Positions 25,453-35,014 of a stretch of DNA of 35,174 bases are shown here, one piece after another (positions within the stretch are counted from its first letter, which is position 1; each line of letters opens with the position of its first letter). The position numbers and the translations under genes are program-made. Origin of the DNA: Chthonomonadales bacterium (GTDB lineage Bacteria; Armatimonadota; Chthonomonadetes; Chthonomonadales; CAJBBX01); assembly GCA_012517255.1 (NCBI GenBank), contig JAAYVH010000265.1:1-35174 (forward strand), in the 5' to 3' direction. The notes beneath the pieces are model-generated. The model worked only from the letters and a program-made list of their open reading frames with translations, had not been told where the DNA came from and ran no database searches.

Positions 25453-25638
25453 CTACCAGCTCGACTTGGTCACGCCGGGCAGTAGCCCGCGCAACGCCAT
25501 CTCGCGGATGCATATCCGGCACAGGCCGAACTTCCGATGTACGCCCCGCGCGCGTCCGCAGACGCTGCAGCGCGTGTAGGCGCGCACCGAGAACTTCGGC
25601 TTCGCTGCGGCCTTGTTGATCAAGCACTTCTTAGCCAC
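25453..25638 (-). CDS. rpsN: 30S ribosomal protein S14, type Z (zinc-binding)
   Basis: 61 residues, the short zinc form: [24 protein letters not shown], then [37 protein letters not shown]. The CSVC and CRIC pairs bind zinc. It is unusual only in being separated from rplE by an EF-G-like gene. Confidence 0.98.
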   Translation of the reverse strand: MAKKCLINKAAAKPKFSVRAYTRCSVCGRARGVHRKFGLCRICIREMALRGLLPGVTKSSW

Positions 25639-25699
25639 TCTTCACTCCTCCCGTCGGGACCGCGGTCGGTCCTCTTCGGCCCCACCACCCATGGTCGGG

Positions 25700-25737
25700 C
25701 CGGCAGTCCGGCGCGGCCGGTAACGTTGCGGCAACGA
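25700..25737 (-). other. GC-rich stem-loops between the EF-G-like gene and rpsN
   Basis: CGTTG-cgg-CAACG (25724-25736) lies directly after the stop of the EF-G-like gene. GCCGG-cagt-CCGGC lies beside it at about 25700. The 99-nt spacer might attenuate transcription or re-initiate translation for the rpsN-rpsH half of the operon. No separate promoter was recognised. Confidence 0.4.
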
Positions 25738-27810
25738 CTACTGCTCCTTGCTCTTCTGATACTCAGCGATGATGTTCTGCGCGATGTGCGCCGGCACTTC
25801 CTCGTAGTGGGATGGCTCGATGGAGAACACTCCACGGCCCCGGGTGATCGAGCGCAGGTCGATGGCATAGCGCAGCATCTCGGCCTGCGGAACCGACGCT
25901 TTCACGCAGGTCCGTCCGCCGGGAAGCGACTCGGTGCCGATGATGCGCCCGCGCTTGCCGGACAGGTCGCTCATCACGTCGCCCATCATGCTCTCCGGCA
26001 CGGTCACGGTCACGTTCACGATCGGTTCGAGAATGACGGGATTGGCCTTCGGCGCGACATTGTTGAACGCTATGATCCCTGCCATCTTGAACGCCTGTTC
26101 GGAGGAGTCCACGTCGTGATAGGAGCCGTCGTAGCAGGTGCACCGAACATCCACCACAGGATTCCCCGAGAGGATTCCGGTGGACATGGCTTCGACGACG
26201 CCCTTCTCGACCGCCGGGATGTACTGGCGGGGGATGGCGCCTCCGACGATGGCATCCACGAACTCAAACCCGCCGCCGCGGGGCAGGGGCTCTAACCGGA
26301 TGTGACAGTCGCCGTATTGTCCGCGACCGCCCGTCTGCTTCTTGTGGCGCCCCTGACCTTCGGCTTTCGACAGGATCGTCTCTTTGTAGGGCACCTTGAC
26401 GGGGATCGTCTCGACGTTGGCTCCGAACTTCTTGAGCTTCTCGACGACAATGTTGAGATGGGTCTCGCCCATGCCGCTCATCACCGTCTGACCGGTCGTG
26501 GGATCACGCCGATACGTGAAGCTCGGATCCTCGGCGGCTACGCGCTGGAGAGCGGGGCCGAGCTTATCTTCGTCCACCTTGGTCTTCGGCGTGATCGCGA
26601 TTTCGAATATCGGCTTCGAGAACTCGACGGGCGGCAGCACGACGGGCTTGGCCGCATCGCAGAGCGTGTCGCCCGTGTGCGTGGCAGACAGCTTGGCGAC
26701 GGCGCCCATATCGCCGGCTCCCAGCTCGGGCACGGCCTCCTGATTCTTGCCGCGCACGACGTAGAGCTGACCGATCCGCTCGTCCTTCGAGCTCGTTGCG
26801 TTGAGAACGTGTGTGTCTGATCGGACGGTGCCCGAGAAGACCCGGAAGTAGGTGAGCTGGCCGACGAACGGGTCCGCCAGCGTCTTGAAGACCAGCGCGC
26901 TGAACGGGTCGGTGTCAGACGCCTGGCGCTCGACATCCTTGCCGTCGGGCGTCTTGGCGGCAATCGGACCGAGATCCGCCGGGCTCGGGAACGTCTCGAC
27001 GATCAGGTTCATGAGCGCGGCTGCGCCCTGATTCTTCGTCGGCGCCCCGCACGCGACCGGCACGACTTTGCCCGACCGGATGCCCTCGCGCAGACCCCGC
27101 ACGACCTCCTCATTGGTCAGGTCCTCGGTCTCGAAGTACTTCTCGAGGAGCTCATCGTCGCCCTCGGCAGCGCTCTCGACGAGCATGCCGCGGTAGCGGG
27201 CCACGGTCTCGGCCAGATCGTCAGGAATGGGCACCTCAATGAACTCGCTGCCCACGCCTTCCCACGCCTTCATCTGGACCAGGTCTACGATGCCGCGGTA
27301 CTTCTCGGCCTGCCCGATCGGAACCTGCGTCGGTGCGATGGCATTGCCGTGCACCGCGCGGAGCTGCTCGACCACGCCGAAGAAGTCGGCATTCTCGCGA
27401 TCCATGCGCGACACGAAGACGGCACGCGGGCGCTTCTCTTTGGCGGCGTGGCCCCAGGCGATCTCGAACCCGACCTCAACATCGCCCTGAGCGGGCGTGA
27501 CCAGTACGGCGGCGTCCACGACGCGCATGGCGATCTGAACTTCGCCCTCGAAATCGAGGTAGCCCGGCACGTCAATAATGTTCAGCTTGTGATCGCGCCA
27601 CTCACACGGCGCCATGCCGAGGTTGATGCTGATGTTGCGCTTGATCTCCTCGGGATCGAAGTCCGTCGTGGCGGTACCGTCGTTGGTACTGCCCATTCGG
27701 TCTATCGCCCCGGCGGATACCAGCATGGCCTCGGCGAGCGACGTCTTACCGCTCCCCTGGTGGCCAAACAGGCCCACGTTACGGATCATATTGGTCGGGT
27801 ATTTCCTCAT
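25738..27810 (-). CDS. fusA2: Elongation factor G-like GTPase (EF-G2 type) inserted in the spc operon
   Basis: 690 residues with the full five-domain EF-G layout. The G1 P-loop is [10 protein letters not shown] rather than AHIDAGKTTT. Switch I reads EEIKRNISI where EF-G has QERGITI. G3 is DVPGYLDF rather than DTPGHVDF. G4 is SRMD rather than NKMD, so the guanine-specificity Asn and Lys are both replaced. Domain IV keeps [15 protein letters not shown] with the tip His, and [17 protein letters not shown] is present. These features match the EF-G2/EF-G-like group rather than the housekeeping factor. Its place between rplE and rpsN is unusual, since fusA normally sits in the str operon beside tuf, just beyond the right edge here. 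The role may be in translocation, recycling or stress; unproven. Confidence 0.88.
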   Translation of the reverse strand: MRKYPTNMIRNVGLFGHQGSGKTSLAEAMLVSAGAIDRMGSTNDGTATTDFDPEEIKRNISINLGMAPCEWRDHKLNIIDVPGYLDFEGEVQIAMRVVDAAVLVTPAQGDVEVGFEIAWGHAAKEKRPRAVFVSRMDRENADFFGVVEQLRAVHGNAIAPTQVPIGQAEKYRGIVDLVQMKAWEGVGSEFIEVPIPDDLAETVARYRGMLVESAAEGDDELLEKYFETEDLTNEEVVRGLREGIRSGKVVPVACGAPTKNQGAAALMNLIVETFPSPADLGPIAAKTPDGKDVERQASDTDPFSALVFKTLADPFVGQLTYFRVFSGTVRSDTHVLNATSSKDERIGQLYVVRGKNQEAVPELGAGDMGAVAKLSATHTGDTLCDAAKPVVLPPVEFSKPIFEIAITPKTKVDEDKLGPALQRVAAEDPSFTYRRDPTTGQTVMSGMGETHLNIVVEKLKKFGANVETIPVKVPYKETILSKAEGQGRHKKQTGGRGQYGDCHIRLEPLPRGGGFEFVDAIVGGAIPRQYIPAVEKGVVEAMSTGILSGNPVVDVRCTCYDGSYHDVDSSEQAFKMAGIIAFNNVAPKANPVILEPIVNVTVTVPESMMGDVMSDLSGKRGRIIGTESLPGGRTCVKASVPQAEMLRYAIDLRSITRGRGVFSIEPSHYEEVPAHIAQNIIAEYQKSKEQ

Positions 27811-27850
27811 GTGCGATCTGCCCCTTCAGTCGTCAGCCCACGCCCTGCGA

Positions 27851-28501
27851 TCAGCGCTCCCGGAAGGGCACGCCCAGGCCCTTCAGCAGCGATCGTGCCT
27901 CTTCATCGGTGCGAGCGGATGTGCAGATGATGATGTCCATGCCCCGCACCTTGTCAATCTTGTCGTACTCGATCTCCGGGAAGATGAGCTGTTCGCGCAC
28001 GCCGGTGGCGAAGTTGCCGCGCCCGTCGAAGCTGTTCGGGCTGATTCCCTGAAAGTCACGCACGCGGGGCAGCGCCGTGCTCACGAAGCGATCGAGGAAC
28101 TCGTACATCCGATCGCCCCGCAGCGTCACCTTGCAGCCGATGCGAGCGCCGGCGCGGATCTTGAAGTTCGAGATGGACTTCTTGGCGCGCGTCACGTGAG
28201 GCTTCTGCCCGGCGATGATGGTCATATCGCGCATGGCGTTGTCGAGCAGCTTCGGGTCGCCGCCCGTCTGGCCGGCCTGGCCCACTCCCATGTTCAGCAC
28301 GATCTTCTGAAGCCTGGGCACCTGCATCACGTTGCTGTAGCCGAACTCACGGGTCAGCGCGGGCATCACCTGTTCGCGGTAGACGTCCTTGAGTCGCGGC
28401 TTGGGCGCCGGCCCCTGAGGCTCCGGCTCTTCGCCCTTAGCCTGAGCGGCGGCGGCCTGCGGCGCTTCCTTCTGCTTGGCCTTCTCTTTTTTCGGAGGCA
28501 T
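27851..28501 (-). CDS. rplE: 50S ribosomal protein L5 with N-terminal extension
   Basis: 216 residues against about 180. The first 36 residues are low complexity, rich in Lys, Ala, Pro, Gln and Glu ([20 protein letters not shown]). Canonical L5 follows: [39 protein letters not shown], then [30 protein letters not shown] and [28 protein letters not shown]5 binds 5S rRNA. A 47-nt hairpin lies just upstream of the gene. Confidence 0.96.
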   Translation of the reverse strand: MPPKKEKAKQKEAPQAAAAQAKGEEPEPQGPAPKPRLKDVYREQVMPALTREFGYSNVMQVPRLQKIVLNMGVGQAGQTGGDPKLLDNAMRDMTIIAGQKPHVTRAKKSISNFKIRAGARIGCKVTLRGDRMYEFLDRFVSTALPRVRDFQGISPNSFDGRGNFATGVREQLIFPEIEYDKIDKVRGMDIIICTSARTDEEARSLLKGLGVPFRER

Positions 28502-28527
28502 TGATCTTCGTCCTTATCACACGGCGT

Positions 28528-28574
28528 CCGCATCAAGCGGCCGACCGACCGCACGGTCGTCGGGCTTGATGCGG
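28528..28574 (-). promoter_or_regulatory. 47-nt stem-loop at the rplX-rplE junction (possible S8-type control site)
   Basis: CCGCATCAAGC (28528-28538) pairs perfectly with GCTTGATGCGG (28564-28574). Inside, CCGACCGACCG pairs with CGGTCGTCGG with one bulged base, giving about 20 base pairs in all. It sits in the 82-nt spacer, 27 nt before the rplE start. In E. coli S8 represses the spc operon by binding RNA at exactly this junction. Whether this hairpin carries the S8 recognition core is not established. Confidence 0.55.
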
Positions 28575-28583
28575 TGGGCCTCG

Positions 28584-28985
28584 TCAGTCAACCTGTTTGC
28601 CGCAATCCGGGTGCTTGCACACGCGGTATTTGCGTGAGGCGAGCTTGCCCTCGCCTTCATGGTAGGCATAGCCGACCCTAGTCGGCCTCTTGCATTGCTG
28701 GCAGACCAGCATCACCTTGGATACGAATAGCGGCGCCGGCTTCTGGATCCGACCGCCCTCTTGCACCTGCTGGACGCCTGATCGCCCCGTGCGTCCGGTC
28801 TGCCGGGGCTTCTGGTGCCGGACGATTATGTTGAGCCCTTCGACCAGCACCTTGTTCACTTTGGGGTAGGCGTGGAGCACTCGCCCCCGCTGGCCCTTAT
28901 CCTTCCCGGCGATCACTTCGACCTCGTCGCCGCGCTTGATGCGCAGCTTGGCCGGATACTCGCCTGGCTTCGGTTTGCCTGCCAT
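28584..28985 (-). CDS. rplX: 50S ribosomal protein L24 with C-terminal zinc ribbon
   Basis: 133 residues. The KOW motif region is LRIKRGDEVEVIAGKDKGQRGRVLHAYPKVNKVLVEGLNIIVRHQKP. After VSKVMLVCQQCKRPTRVGY the C-terminus ends YRVCKHPDCGKQVD, giving two Cys pairs for zinc. This ribbon is found in several bacterial L24 proteins. The ATG at 28985 overlaps the rplN stop as TGATG; a GTG one codon earlier is less likely. Confidence 0.96.
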   Translation of the reverse strand: MAGKPKPGEYPAKLRIKRGDEVEVIAGKDKGQRGRVLHAYPKVNKVLVEGLNIIVRHQKPRQTGRTGRSGVQQVQEGGRIQKPAPLFVSKVMLVCQQCKRPTRVGYAYHEGEGKLASRKYRVCKHPDCGKQVD

Positions 28986-29353
28986 CACAGCACCTCCGGC
29001 GCTAGCGATATGATGCGCATGTAGTTGCGCTCGCGCAGCTCCCGCGCTACCGGTCCGAACACCCGCGTGCCACGCGGCTCGCCTGCGTTGTCGAGCACGA
29101 CGCAGGCGTTGTCATCAAAACGGAGCACCGAGCCGTCTGGCCGCCGAATCGGCTGTCGTGTGCGAACGACGACGGCTTTCACCACATCGCTTTTCTTCAC
29201 TTGTTGGCCGGGCGTCGCCGATTTGACCACGCCGACGATGGTATCGCCGACGCGGGCGTCCATGGACGACGACCCCTTGAGAACGCGCACGCACATGATC
29301 TCGCGTGCGCCGCTATTGTCGGCGGCTCGAAGCCGCGTATATGGCCGTATCAT
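28985..29353 (-). CDS. rplN: 50S ribosomal protein L14
   Basis: 122 residues, exactly the usual length, from ATG 29353 ([28 protein letters not shown]). The track start at 29557 runs through rpsQ and is rejected. [48 protein letters not shown] is diagnostic. L14 contacts the 30S subunit in an inter-subunit bridge. Confidence 0.98.
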   Translation of the reverse strand: MIRPYTRLRAADNSGAREIMCVRVLKGSSSMDARVGDTIVGVVKSATPGQQVKKSDVVKAVVVRTRQPIRRPDGSVLRFDDNACVVLDNAGEPRGTRVFGPVARELRERNYMRIISLAPEVL

Positions 29354-29369
29354 TCCGCTGCCTCTCCGC

Positions 29370-29651
29370 CTATTTGGCCTTTTCCAGTATCCGAACGACG
29401 CGCCACCGCTTCTCCTTGGAGATGGGCCGCGTCTCCATGATCTCGACGCGGTCGCCGATGCCGCACTCGTTGGTGGGATCGTGAGCCTTGAACTTGGTTG
29501 TCCGTCGCATGATCTTGCCGTAGAGCGCATGGCGCACGCGGGTCTCGATCGCAACAACCACCGTGTTCATCATCTTGTCGCTGATCACTCGACCTTCGCG
29601 GACCTTGCGCCGGCCGCGCGCGGGGGCGGCGCCTGTCGTCTCTTCGTTCAT
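29370..29651 (-). CDS. rpsQ: 30S ribosomal protein S17
   Basis: 93 residues. After a short variable start ([15 protein letters not shown]), [78 protein letters not shown] is canonical S17, an early 16S-binding OB-fold protein. It is spaced 3 nt from rpmC and 16 nt from rplN. Confidence 0.98.
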   Translation of the reverse strand: MNEETTGAAPARGRRKVREGRVISDKMMNTVVVAIETRVRHALYGKIMRRTTKFKAHDPTNECGIGDRVEIMETRPISKEKRWRVVRILEKAK

Positions 29652-29654
29652 CTC

Positions 29655-29879
29655 TTATGCTCCTCCCCCGGTGAGGGCGCGTTCGCGCATCAGCGTCAGG
29701 ATGCGCGCGATCTCCTTCTTGGTCTCAGGAATCGCGGCAGTGTTCTCGAGCTGTCGCGTCACGTTTTCTCGCCGCAACGAAAACAGGCGCTCGCGCTGCT
29801 TGCGCAACTCATCCGCCAGCTCCCGATCGCTGAGATCCCTAAGCCTCTCCATCTTCGCTCGGCGTTTCTCTTCCGCCAT
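29655..29879 (-). CDS. rpmC: 50S ribosomal protein L29
   Basis: 74 residues: [59 protein letters not shown] is the two-helix L29 body near the nascent-chain exit. The start overlaps the end of rplP by 41 nt in another frame, an unusually long overlap created by the rplP C-terminal extension. Confidence 0.97.
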   Translation of the reverse strand: MAEEKRRAKMERLRDLSDRELADELRKQRERLFSLRRENVTRQLENTAAIPETKKEIARILTLMRERALTGGGA

Positions 29880-30315
29880 CGGGCGCCTCCTTCACTTCCT
29901 CTGCTTCCATCTCTCGCTTCACGAACTTCACGTCTATCGGCAGCTTGTGGCTCGCGAGCCGCATGGCCTCGCGCGCCGTCTCTTCGGGCACGCCCCGCAT
30001 CTCGAACAGGATGCGGCCCGGCTTCACCACGGCCACCCAGCCTTCGGGCGCTCCTTTGCCGGAACCCATGCGCGTCTCGGCGGGCTTCTTGGTGTAGGGC
30101 TTGTCGGGGAACACGCGAATCCAGACCTGCCCCTGACGACGCACATAGCGCGTCATGGCGATACGGGCGGCTTCGATCTGGTTTGCGGTCATCCAGCACG
30201 ACTCAAGAGCCTGGAGCCCGTAGTCGCCGAAATGGACGGTGTTGCCCGAGTGAGCCTGACCGCGGCGATTGCCTCGGTGCTGCTTCCGGTACTTGACCCT
30301 CTTTGGCATTAACAT
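29839..30315 (-). CDS. rplP: 50S ribosomal protein L16 with C-terminal extension
   Basis: 158 residues against about 140. [97 protein letters not shown] is canonical. An acidic tail ([22 protein letters not shown]) follows and overlaps rpmC. The start at 30315 forms TGATG with the rpsC stop and has GGAGG 9 nt upstream. An ATG at 30309 is also possible. Confidence 0.96.
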   Translation of the reverse strand: MLMPKRVKYRKQHRGNRRGQAHSGNTVHFGDYGLQALESCWMTANQIEAARIAMTRYVRRQGQVWIRVFPDKPYTKKPAETRMGSGKGAPEGWVAVVKPGRILFEMRGVPEETAREAMRLASHKLPIDVKFVKREMEAEEVKEAPDGGRETPSEDGEA

Positions 30316-31109
30316 CAGGACGTACCTCCAGACGAGTCCTCGGTGCGGGCGCGGCTTCCACGTCCTCGTCCGCCGGTGCGGCCGCCGCGTCCGCCACGGT
30401 CGCCGCGGTCGCCGCGTGAGCCGCGCTCGGCTCGCAACGCTTCACGACGCGGCACGATCTCGGCTTCGGTGAGCCTGGCTGCGCCAGGAAGCACGTCGCC
30501 TTTGTAGATCCACACCTTGATACCGATGTTGCCGTAGGTGGTGGCGCCTTCTGCGAAGCCGTAGTCAATGTCGGCGCGCAGGGTATGCAGCGGTATCTTG
30601 CCCTCACGCATATGCTCGCGGCGCGCCATTTCGGAGCCGCCCAGCCGACCGGAGCAGGATACGCGGATGCCGCGCACGCCGAGCTTGATGGCGCGCATGA
30701 CAGCCTGACGCATGGCGCGCTTGTAGGCGATGCGCTTGTTGAGCTGCTGGGCTATGGAGTCCGCCACCAACTGGGCGTCAATGTCCGGGTGCTTGATCTC
30801 CTGAATGTTGACATGCACCTTCGCCTTGGTCAGCTTCTCCAGCGCCACGCGGATGTCATCAATCCCCTTGCCGCCTTTGCCGATGAGGATGCCAGGCTTG
30901 GCGGTATAGATGGTGACGCGCAGCGTGCCGCCCGGGCGCTCGATCTCGACGCGCGATATGGCCGCATTGGCGTGGTTCTTCCGTATCCACTGGCGCACTT
31001 CGTGATCCTGCTTGATGCCGGCGGCATACCCCTTATCGGCATACCACTTGCTCTCCCAATCACGGATAACGCCGATGCGGAACCCGATAGGATGTACCTT
31101 CTGACCCAA
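30315..31109 (-). CDS. rpsC: 30S ribosomal protein S3 with RG-rich tail
   Basis: 264 residues. [26 protein letters not shown] is the N-terminus, and [16 protein letters not shown] the KH-domain GxxG loop. [69 protein letters not shown] is the C-terminal domain. About 40 residues of Arg/Gly/Asp repeats ([19 protein letters not shown]) follow the core. S3 lines the mRNA entry channel and has helicase-like activity with S4 and S5. Confidence 0.97.
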   Translation of the reverse strand: MGQKVHPIGFRIGVIRDWESKWYADKGYAAGIKQDHEVRQWIRKNHANAAISRVEIERPGGTLRVTIYTAKPGILIGKGGKGIDDIRVALEKLTKAKVHVNIQEIKHPDIDAQLVADSIAQQLNKRIAYKRAMRQAVMRAIKLGVRGIRVSCSGRLGGSEMARREHMREGKIPLHTLRADIDYGFAEGATTYGNIGIKVWIYKGDVLPGAARLTEAEIVPRREALRAERGSRGDRGDRGGRGGRTGGRGRGSRARTEDSSGGTS

Positions 31110-31120
31110 TGGTGTCTCCT

Positions 31121-31726
31121 TTACTCGGTCTCGGCCTCAGGGGCTGGCGCATTGGCGGCAGCGCCAGTCTCCGGCGCGGTGACCTCGGGCTCGGTCTCAG
31201 GCGGCTCAGGCGGGGTTGTCTGAGGCTTTGCCCGGCCAGTCGTCGGCGCGGCGGCCGCTGCGCCTGTCCGGCCTGCTGCGCGGGCGCGTCGGCTTGCCGC
31301 CTGCCTGCGCTCGCGGCGCGGCTTCGGCTCAGCTTCTTCGACGATGACCGAGATATGGCACATGCGCTTGAGGATTCGGTAGGCTCGGCCCTGGGCGCGC
31401 GGCTGCACGCGCTTCAGACGGGGACCTTCGTCCACGCGGCCGCTCACCAGCTTCAGGTTCTCGGCGACGAGTGCGGGCAAGGGTCGGCCGTTGGCATCGA
31501 AGGGCCGGCCGTTCTCCGCGTTGGCGACGGCCGATCCGATCACCTTCTCGATGGCGCGGGCTGCGAAGTTCGGTACGAACTTCAGCGTCGCCAGCGCATC
31601 GGGCACGTACTTTCCGCGGACGGCGTCCATCACGAGGCGCGCCTTCCTCGGCGGCACGCGGATGAACTTGGCGGTCGCTGTCGCCTGGTTCGGCTTCAGC
31701 CGGGATTCGGTCTTAGCTTTGCCCAT
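31121..31726 (-). CDS. rplV: 50S ribosomal protein L22 with long C-terminal extension
   Basis: 201 residues against about 112. ATAKFIRVPPRKARLVMDAVRGKYVPDALATLKFVPNFAARAIEKVIGSAVANAENG and GPRLKRVQPRAQGRAYRILKRMCHISVIVEE are canonical, including the loop that lines the exit tunnel. About 75 further residues follow. They begin basic (KPRRERRQAASRRARAAGR) and end Pro-, Thr-, Glu- and Ala-rich and acidic. The tail should lie on the ribosome surface near the tunnel exit. Function unknown. Confidence 0.95.
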   Translation of the reverse strand: MGKAKTESRLKPNQATATAKFIRVPPRKARLVMDAVRGKYVPDALATLKFVPNFAARAIEKVIGSAVANAENGRPFDANGRPLPALVAENLKLVSGRVDEGPRLKRVQPRAQGRAYRILKRMCHISVIVEEAEPKPRRERRQAASRRARAAGRTGAAAAAPTTGRAKPQTTPPEPPETEPEVTAPETGAAANAPAPEAETE

Positions 31727-31782
31727 GGAATGATCGCTCCTGATGGGACCACTGCAACGAACGGGTCATTGATCTCTTCTCA

Positions 31783-32070
31783 CTAACGTATCTGCGTCCG
31801 GCGCTCGACCTGCTGGCCGGCATGTCCCCGGAACAGCCGGGTGATCGCGAACTCGCCCAGCTTGTGCCCGACCATATTCTCGGTGACGAACACGGGCACG
31901 TGCTTGCGGCCGTCGTGCACCATGAACGTGTGCCCGATGAACTCGGGGAAGATGGTGGAACGCCGCGACCAGGTCTTGATCGCCTTCTTCTCTCCGGTCT
32001 TGTTCATCTGCTCGACTTTGGCGAGCAGCTTGGGGTCGGCGTACGGCCCCTTCTTCAGTGAACGGCCCAT
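31783..32070 (-). CDS. rpsS: 30S ribosomal protein S19
   Basis: 95 residues. [83 protein letters not shown] is complete S19, which contacts S13 in the 30S head. The gap to rplV is 56 nt with no clear hairpin. Confidence 0.98.
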   Translation of the reverse strand: MGRSLKKGPYADPKLLAKVEQMNKTGEKKAIKTWSRRSTIFPEFIGHTFMVHDGRKHVPVFVTENMVGHKLGEFAITRLFRGHAGQQVERRTQIR

Positions 32071-32086
32071 GCGTTATGCTCCTGAC

Positions 32087-32920
32087 CTACTTCGCGCCGC
32101 GGCGGCGCACGATGAACTTCGTCGTCGCTTTGTTGCGCCGGGTCTTGTATCCGAGCGCCGGTTTGCCGCTCGGGGTCGCAGGACCCTTCTTGCGTCCGAC
32201 TGGCGACTTGCCCTCGCCGCCTCCGTGCGGGTGATCCCTCGGGGTCATGGCCACGCCGCGGATATGGGGACGCTTGCCGGCCCACCGGGTCTTGCCGGCC
32301 TTGCCGGCCGATTCGTTCTCATGCTCGACGTTGCCCACCTGGCCGATCGTGGCCACGCACTCGATGAGCACCCGGCGCACTTCGCTGGAGGGCAGGCGGA
32401 CCTGCGCATACTTGCCTTCTTTGGCCATGAGCTGGGCGCCTGCGCCCGCGCTGCGCACCATCTGGCCTCCCTTGCCCGGCGAGAGTTCCACGTTGTGGAT
32501 AACGGTGCCCACAGGGATATTGCGCAGTTTCAGGCAGTTGCCCGGCTTGATGTCGGCTTCCGCGCCCGAGACGACGGTGTCGCCCACCTTCAGCCCGACA
32601 GGCGCAAGGATGTAGCGCTTCTCGCCGTCGGCGTAGACGATGAGCGCAATCCGGCTCGAACGATTCGGATCGTATTCGATCGTCGCCACTTTGCCGGGAA
32701 CGCCGATCTTGTCCCGCTTGAAGTCAATCCGCCGGTACAGGCGCTTCGTCCCGCCGCCTCGGAACCGGGCCGTGGTCTTGCCCTGATTGTTGCGGCCGCC
32801 GGAGCGCTTGATGGGCTCGGTAAGGGACCGTTCGGGCGACGTGGCCGTGATCTCTTCGAACGTCGAGACCGAACGAAATCGGCGGCTCGGCGTTGTTGGC
32901 TTATAGGGTCGCAGTGGCAT
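32087..32920 (-). CDS. rplB: 50S ribosomal protein L2
   Basis: 277 residues. [39 protein letters not shown] is the L2 N-terminal motif, and [36 protein letters not shown] the core. [17 protein letters not shown] holds the conserved His near the peptidyl-transferase centre. The adjoining residues are AMTPRDH where most bacteria have AMNPVDH. The gene is in standard order between rplW and rpsS. Confidence 0.98.
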   Translation of the reverse strand: MPLRPYKPTTPSRRFRSVSTFEEITATSPERSLTEPIKRSGGRNNQGKTTARFRGGGTKRLYRRIDFKRDKIGVPGKVATIEYDPNRSSRIALIVYADGEKRYILAPVGLKVGDTVVSGAEADIKPGNCLKLRNIPVGTVIHNVELSPGKGGQMVRSAGAGAQLMAKEGKYAQVRLPSSEVRRVLIECVATIGQVGNVEHENESAGKAGKTRWAGKRPHIRGVAMTPRDHPHGGGEGKSPVGRKKGPATPSGKPALGYKTRRNKATTKFIVRRRGAK

Positions 32921-32921
32921 C

Positions 32922-33212
32922 TCACAGTCCCTCGAACATCGTAATCGTGTGGCCCGGCTTCAGCGTCACAATGGCCTTCTTCCAGTCGCTCGTGCGTCCC
33001 TCGGGGAATCGCCCCACGCGACGCTTCTTGCCGCGGACCCGCAGGGTGTTGACTTTCAGGACCTCGACCTTGAAAATCCGCTGCACGGCATCGGCAATCT
33101 CGATCTTGTTGGCGTCGAGGGCGACCCTGAACGTGTACTTGCCCACATGGCTCTGGTCCATGCTCTTCTCGGTGAGCAGGGGCCGCTCGATGATCTGGTA
33201 GGGATCTCTCAT
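32922..33212 (-). CDS. rplW: 50S ribosomal protein L23
   Basis: 96 residues. [84 protein letters not shown] is complete L23, the docking site for trigger factor and SRP at the tunnel exit. Its ATG overlaps the rplD stop by 4 nt (ATGA). Confidence 0.98.
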   Translation of the reverse strand: MRDPYQIIERPLLTEKSMDQSHVGKYTFRVALDANKIEIADAVQRIFKVEVLKVNTLRVRGKKRRVGRFPEGRTSDWKKAIVTLKPGHTITMFEGL

Positions 33213-33925
33213 CGCGCCAATACCTCCTCGATCTTGCCGACAGCGTCTTTGGCCAGCACAACGCGCCCGGCGGACACCACGTCGCGCACGGAGAAGTTCG
33301 GCGCATAGCGCAAGGTCAGATAGGGAATGTTGCGGCAGGACTTCAGCAACACCGGATCGTAGTCCGGCACCACCAGCAGAATGCGGTGAGGCACGCGCTT
33401 GGTGCTGCGCACCACCTCATAGTAGGATTGGCCGTCTTCGTCCTGACGCTTCTCGTAGTGCTTCGTGTTGACTTCGCGCTCGAGCGGTAGGGCGCTGAGC
33501 ATGGACGCTATCGCGCGGGTCTGAATGCGCTCGAGCGCCACGCCCTCGAGCCCGATCACTTCGCCGTCGGCGATCTTCTCTGATAGAGCTGCTCTGAGGG
33601 CGCCCCGGCGCATCTTCTTCGGCAGAGCCAACGAATAGTTGCGCGGATGCGGCCCGAACACGACGCCGCCGTGTCGCCAGTGCGGAGCTCGTGTGGAGCC
33701 CTGGCGCGCACGGCCGGTGCCTTTCTGCCGCCATGGCTTGCGCCCGCCGCCGCGGACCTCGCCGCGGGTCTTCGTGTCTGCGGTGCCCTGGCGTTGATTG
33801 GCCTCTTCCGCGACCAGCGCCTGATGCACCAGCGGGCGGTTGGACGAAACGCCGAACACGGACTCGGGGAGCGACAGCGTGCCCACGTTCTCGCCGGACA
33901 TGTTATAGAGCGGTATCTCTGGCAT
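33209..33925 (-). CDS. rplD: 50S ribosomal protein L4
   Basis: 238 residues, a little longer than usual (about 205). [75 protein letters not shown] is the tunnel-lining loop and core. An insertion near 140-160 ([25 protein letters not shown]) adds length. L4 autoregulates S10 operons in enterics; nothing here proves that. Confidence 0.97.
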   Translation of the reverse strand: MPEIPLYNMSGENVGTLSLPESVFGVSSNRPLVHQALVAEEANQRQGTADTKTRGEVRGGGRKPWRQKGTGRARQGSTRAPHWRHGGVVFGPHPRNYSLALPKKMRRGALRAALSEKIADGEVIGLEGVALERIQTRAIASMLSALPLEREVNTKHYEKRQDEDGQSYYEVVRSTKRVPHRILLVVPDYDPVLLKSCRNIPYLTLRYAPNFSVRDVVSAGRVVLAKDAVGKIEEVLAR

Positions 33926-33935
33926 GGTCGTCTCC

Positions 33936-34577
33936 CTATATCCTGCTGATCGTCAAGAGGCCGCCGTTTGCGCCTGGAACGGCCCCTCGAATGAGCAGCA
34001 GATTGCGCTCCGGATCAATGCGCACCACCCGCAGGCCGCGAACAGTGCTCGTCTTGCTGCCCATATGGCCGGGCTTGCGCGTGCCTTTGAAGGTGCGCGC
34101 GGCATCCGTCGCGCCCGAGGATTGGGGCTTGCGGTGGATCATGGAGCCGTGGGTCGCGTCGCCGCCGTGGAAGTGGAAGCGCTTCACCACGCCGGCGAAG
34201 CCCTTGCCCTTCGAGACCCCCGTGACCTTGACGACGTCGCCGACTTCCAGCACGTCGCCCACCGTAATGGCCTGACCGACCGAGTAGTCGGACACATCTT
34301 CGGTCCGAACCTCGCGCAGTGTCCGGCAGAGCGGCACATGGGGATGCCTAGGGTTGTGCAGGCCGCCCCGGAAGTGCCCCTTGAGCGGCTTGTTGACGAG
34401 CTTTTCTCTTATTGCCCCGAAACCTACCTGGACGGCCGTGTAACCGTCGGTTTCAACACTCTTGAGCTGCGTGACAATGCAGGGGCCTGCCTCTATCACG
34501 GAGACCGGCGTCACGGACCCATCTTCTTCGAAGATCTGGGTCATGCCGATCTTCTTGCCCAGTATTGTGTCTATCAC
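33936..34577 (-). CDS. rplC: 50S ribosomal protein L3
   Basis: 213 residues. [49 protein letters not shown] is the N-terminus. [48 protein letters not shown] is the conserved central loop that approaches the peptidyl-transferase centre. It lies between rpsJ and rplD. Confidence 0.98.
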   Translation of the reverse strand: MIDTILGKKIGMTQIFEEDGSVTPVSVIEAGPCIVTQLKSVETDGYTAVQVGFGAIREKLVNKPLKGHFRGGLHNPRHPHVPLCRTLREVRTEDVSDYSVGQAITVGDVLEVGDVVKVTGVSKGKGFAGVVKRFHFHGGDATHGSMIHRKPQSSGATDAARTFKGTRKPGHMGSKTSTVRGLRVVRIDPERNLLLIRGAVPGANGGLLTISRI

Positions 34578-34614
34578 GGAAGTATCTCCCTCGCGGCGCG
34601 ATCCCGCCCCTCAG

Positions 34615-34630
34615 CCGCGGCTAGCCGCGG
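34615..34630 (-). other. Perfect 16-nt palindrome in the rpsJ-rplC spacer
   Basis: CCGCGGCTAGCCGCGG reads identically on both strands and lies in the 85-nt spacer between rpsJ and rplC. As RNA it could form a hairpin of about 6 bp. Part of the spacer-hairpin series. Confidence 0.5.
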
Positions 34631-34662
34631 TCTCAGGGACGAGACCCGCCCGTGTTCGCCTC

Positions 34663-34980
34663 CTAGAGCTTGATCTCGATATCAACCCCGCTGGGGAGGT
34701 CCAGGCGCATGAGCGCGTCAATGGTCTTAGCGCCAGGCTCCTGTATGTCAATCAACCTCTTGTGGGTCCGCATCTCGAAGTGCTCCATCGACTCCTTGTC
34801 AATGGTGGTGCCCCTGTTGACGCAGACGATGTTCTTCTCTGTTGGAAGGAGCACAGGCCCGCTGATGCGCGCGCCCGTGCGCCGTGCGGTGTCCACGATC
34901 TTCTCAACCGATTGATCGAGGATCCGATGGTCGAACGCCCTCAGGCGAATGCGCACCTTGGTCCTACGTGCTACTGCCAT
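34663..34980 (-). CDS. rpsJ: 30S ribosomal protein S10
   Basis: 105 residues. [72 protein letters not shown] is canonical S10 (NusE), also a transcription antitermination partner of NusB. It follows tuf by 34 nt, so no long S10 leader is present and the operon is probably read through from tuf. Confidence 0.98.
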   Translation of the reverse strand: MAVARRTKVRIRLRAFDHRILDQSVEKIVDTARRTGARISGPVLLPTEKNIVCVNRGTTIDKESMEHFEMRTHKRLIDIQEPGAKTIDALMRLDLPSGVDIEIKL

Positions 34981-35014
34981 GCCTCTCTCCTGCGGGCAAC
35001 CTGTACGGTCGCCC

